10,370 bases of DNA from an uncultured Frankineae bacterium (lineage in GTDB: Bacteria; Actinomycetota; Actinomycetes; Mycobacteriales; SCTD01). Positions 9,327-10,370 of this stretch are shown piece by piece; position 1 is the first letter of the stretch, and every line of letters begins with the position of its first letter. A program made the position numbers and the translations under genes. Under the pieces are notes generated by a model that was not told the origin of the DNA, did no database searches, and saw nothing but the letters and a program-made list of their open reading frames with translations. The stretch covers positions 1-10,370 of the forward strand of contig CADCUE010000145.1 of the NCBI GenBank assembly GCA_902805805.1, given 5' to 3'.

Positions 9327-10370
9327 TCAAGCCACGGGAAGTCGCAGGACCCGGTCGTCGTCCGCGGTGGGCGACCCTCGTCCGTCGCGGTTGCTGGTGA
9401 GCACCCACAGCGAGCCGTCCGGTGCCTGCACGGCGTCCCGCAGCCGGCCGAACTCGCCCTCGTGCAGCGCCTCCGGCGTGCCGGCGCCGCCGCGACCGTC
9501 GAGCGGCACCCGCCACAGGCGCTGACCCCGCAGCGCCGCGACGTACATCGCGTCTCCGACGATCACCGCGCCGCTCGGCGACGCCTCGGAGGTCTCCCAC
9601 GTCGTGATGGGCGCCAGGAAGCGGCCGCCGCCGGTGCCCGCTCCCTCGACGTCGGGCCAGCCGCCGTTGCTGCCCTCGACGACCTGGTTGACCTCGTCGA
9701 AGCGGTTCTGGCCGAACTCCACGGCGTACACCCGGCCGGCGCGGTCGAAGGCCAGCCCCTGCACGTTGCGGTGGCCGCGGGAGAAGACCAGCGAGCCGGC
9801 CGCCTCCGCGGGCTGGCCGTCGGGCGTCATGCGCAGCACCTTGCCGCCCAGCGACCGCGGGTCCTGCGACAGCGACGTGTCGCCGGTGTCGCCGGTGCCG
9901 GCGTAGAGCAGGCCGTCGGGGCCGAAGACCAGCCGCCCGCCGTTGTGGATCGTGCCCTTGGGGATGCCCGTCAGGACGGGCTCGACGGCCGACGGGTCGT
10001 CGGTAGACAGGCGCACGATGCGGTTGTCCTGCGCGGTCGTCACGTAGAGGTAGACGAACCGGTCCGCCTCCCACGTCGGGCTGACGGCCAGCCCGAGCAG
10101 GCCGCCCTCACCGGCGGGGGCGGCCTGCTCGACCGTCGTCACCAGGGTCGGCTCGCCGCCCGCGGCAGGCACCCGCAGGACGCGGGCGCTGTCCCGCTCG
10201 GTGACCAGCGCGTCGCCGTTCGGGAGGAAGTCCAGGCCCCACGGCGCCTCCAGTCCGGTGACGAGGACCTCGGGACGGGAGGGGACCGGTCGAGGCGCGA
10301 CGGTCGCCGTCGGTGCCGCCGTGGTGGGGGCGGCCGACGGAGCCGGCGGGGCGCTCGTCGCGCTCGCGGA
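9327..10370 (-). CDS. Glucose/sorbosone dehydrogenase-type (PQQ-dependent aldose dehydrogenase) beta-propeller, N-terminus outside the window
   Basis: 347 residues are visible, open to the right edge. The family (GSDH, six-bladed propeller) oxidises sugars with PQQ, usually outside the cytoplasm. Motifs in order: VTGLEAPWGLDFLPNGDALVTER; EGGLLGLAVSP; THNGGRLVFGPDGLLYAGTG with the presumed catalytic His encoded at 9945-9947; SRGHRNVQGLAFD with the Arg-Asn pair at 9765-9770; VEFGQNRFDEVNQV, then SNGGWPDVEG; SPSGAVIVGD; and near the end FGRLRDAVQAPDGSLWVLT. The first visible residues (about 1-30) are an Ala/Pro/Ser/Thr-rich linker typical of the region after a lipoprotein or Sec signal, so export is likely although the signal itself is not in view. 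The GTG at 10172 is internal and not the start, because propeller sequence continues upstream of it. PQQ use is a family inference; some members may lack it. The gene lies just upstream of the BrkB-family gene on the same strand. Confidence 0.9.
   Translation of the reverse strand, partial: SASATSAPPAPSAAPTTAAPTATVAPRPVPSRPEVLVTGLEAPWGLDFLPNGDALVTERDSARVLRVPAAGGEPTLVTTVEQAAPAGEGGLLGLAVSPTWEADRFVYLYVTTAQDNRIVRLSTDDPSAVEPVLTGIPKGTIHNGGRLVFGPDGLLYAGTGDTGDTSLSQDPRSLGGKVLRMTPDGQPAEAAGSLVFSRGHRNVQGLAFDRAGRVYAVEFGQNRFDEVNQVVEGSNGGWPDVEGAGTGGGRFLAPITTWETSEASPSGAVIVGDAMYVAALRGQRLWRVPLDGRGGAGTPEALHEGEFGRLRDAVQAPDGSLWVLTSNRDGRGSPTADDDRVLRLPVA

Noticed and set aside
9292..10074. Long N-terminal extension of the BrkB-family gene through the sugar-dehydrogenase gene
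   Set aside because: The upstream part is antisense-independent shadow in a second frame of the same strand as the dehydrogenase, which has clear family motifs in its own frame. GTG 9291 with nearby GGAG gives a normal family length.
10170..10172. GTG at 10172 as the start of the sugar dehydrogenase
   Set aside because: The frame stays open to the window edge and encodes a typical first propeller strand (APWGLDFLPNG) upstream, so the true start is outside.

Overview
The window is very GC-rich, with strong G/C preference at third codon positions, GTG starts, overlapping start/stop junctions and TAnnnT-type -10 hexamers. Together with the gene order this points to a chromosomal region of a high-GC actinobacterium. 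Recalled from memory, Mycobacterium tuberculosis has the same core order: a short MetE-like protein (Rv3015c), ligA (Rv3014c), a divergent ACT-domain gene (Rv3013), gatC (Rv3012c), gatA (Rv3011c), one inserted gene (pfkA), and gatB (Rv3009c). The family cannot be fixed from this sequence because there is no rRNA and no lineage marker. Geodermatophilaceae-like or frankineal actinobacteria are a guess only.

Layout. (1) 1-366, minus: the N-terminal part of an unrecognised membrane protein that runs off the left edge. (2) 367-423: a short divergent promoter region in which both genes appear to be leaderless. (3) 424-3527, plus: a two-gene unit of a short MetE-like protein and NAD-dependent DNA ligase LigA, overlapping by 4 nt. 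(4) 3534-4187, minus: an ACT-domain protein that converges on ligA with only 6 nt between the stops. (5) 4188-4362: a 175-nt divergent intergenic region holding a perfect 16-nt palindrome in the leader of the ACT gene and a good -10 hexamer for the gat operon. (6) 4363-8123, plus: gatC, gatA, a small SRPBCC-fold protein and gatB, with the SRPBCC gene joined on both sides by 8-nt overlaps. (7) 8124-8160: a convergent end with GC-rich inverted repeats. (8) 8161-10370, minus: a YihY/BrkB-family membrane protein, preceded on its own strand by a probably secreted glucose/sorbosone dehydrogenase-type beta-propeller whose N-terminus lies beyond the right edge.

How the genes work together. GatC, GatA and GatB form the tRNA-dependent amidotransferase that converts misacylated Glu-tRNA(Gln) and/or Asp-tRNA(Asn) to the cognate aminoacyl-tRNAs. 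LigA seals nicks in replication and repair. The MetE-like, ACT and SRPBCC proteins are conserved-looking genes of unclear role that travel with these essential genes. I see no mobile element, CRISPR array, tRNA, rRNA, phage gene or defence system. This is largely a housekeeping region. The points worth following up are the coupled SRPBCC gene inside gatCAB, the short MetE homologue with an altered zinc-ligand position, the back-to-back leaderless promoters, and the palindrome before the ACT gene.
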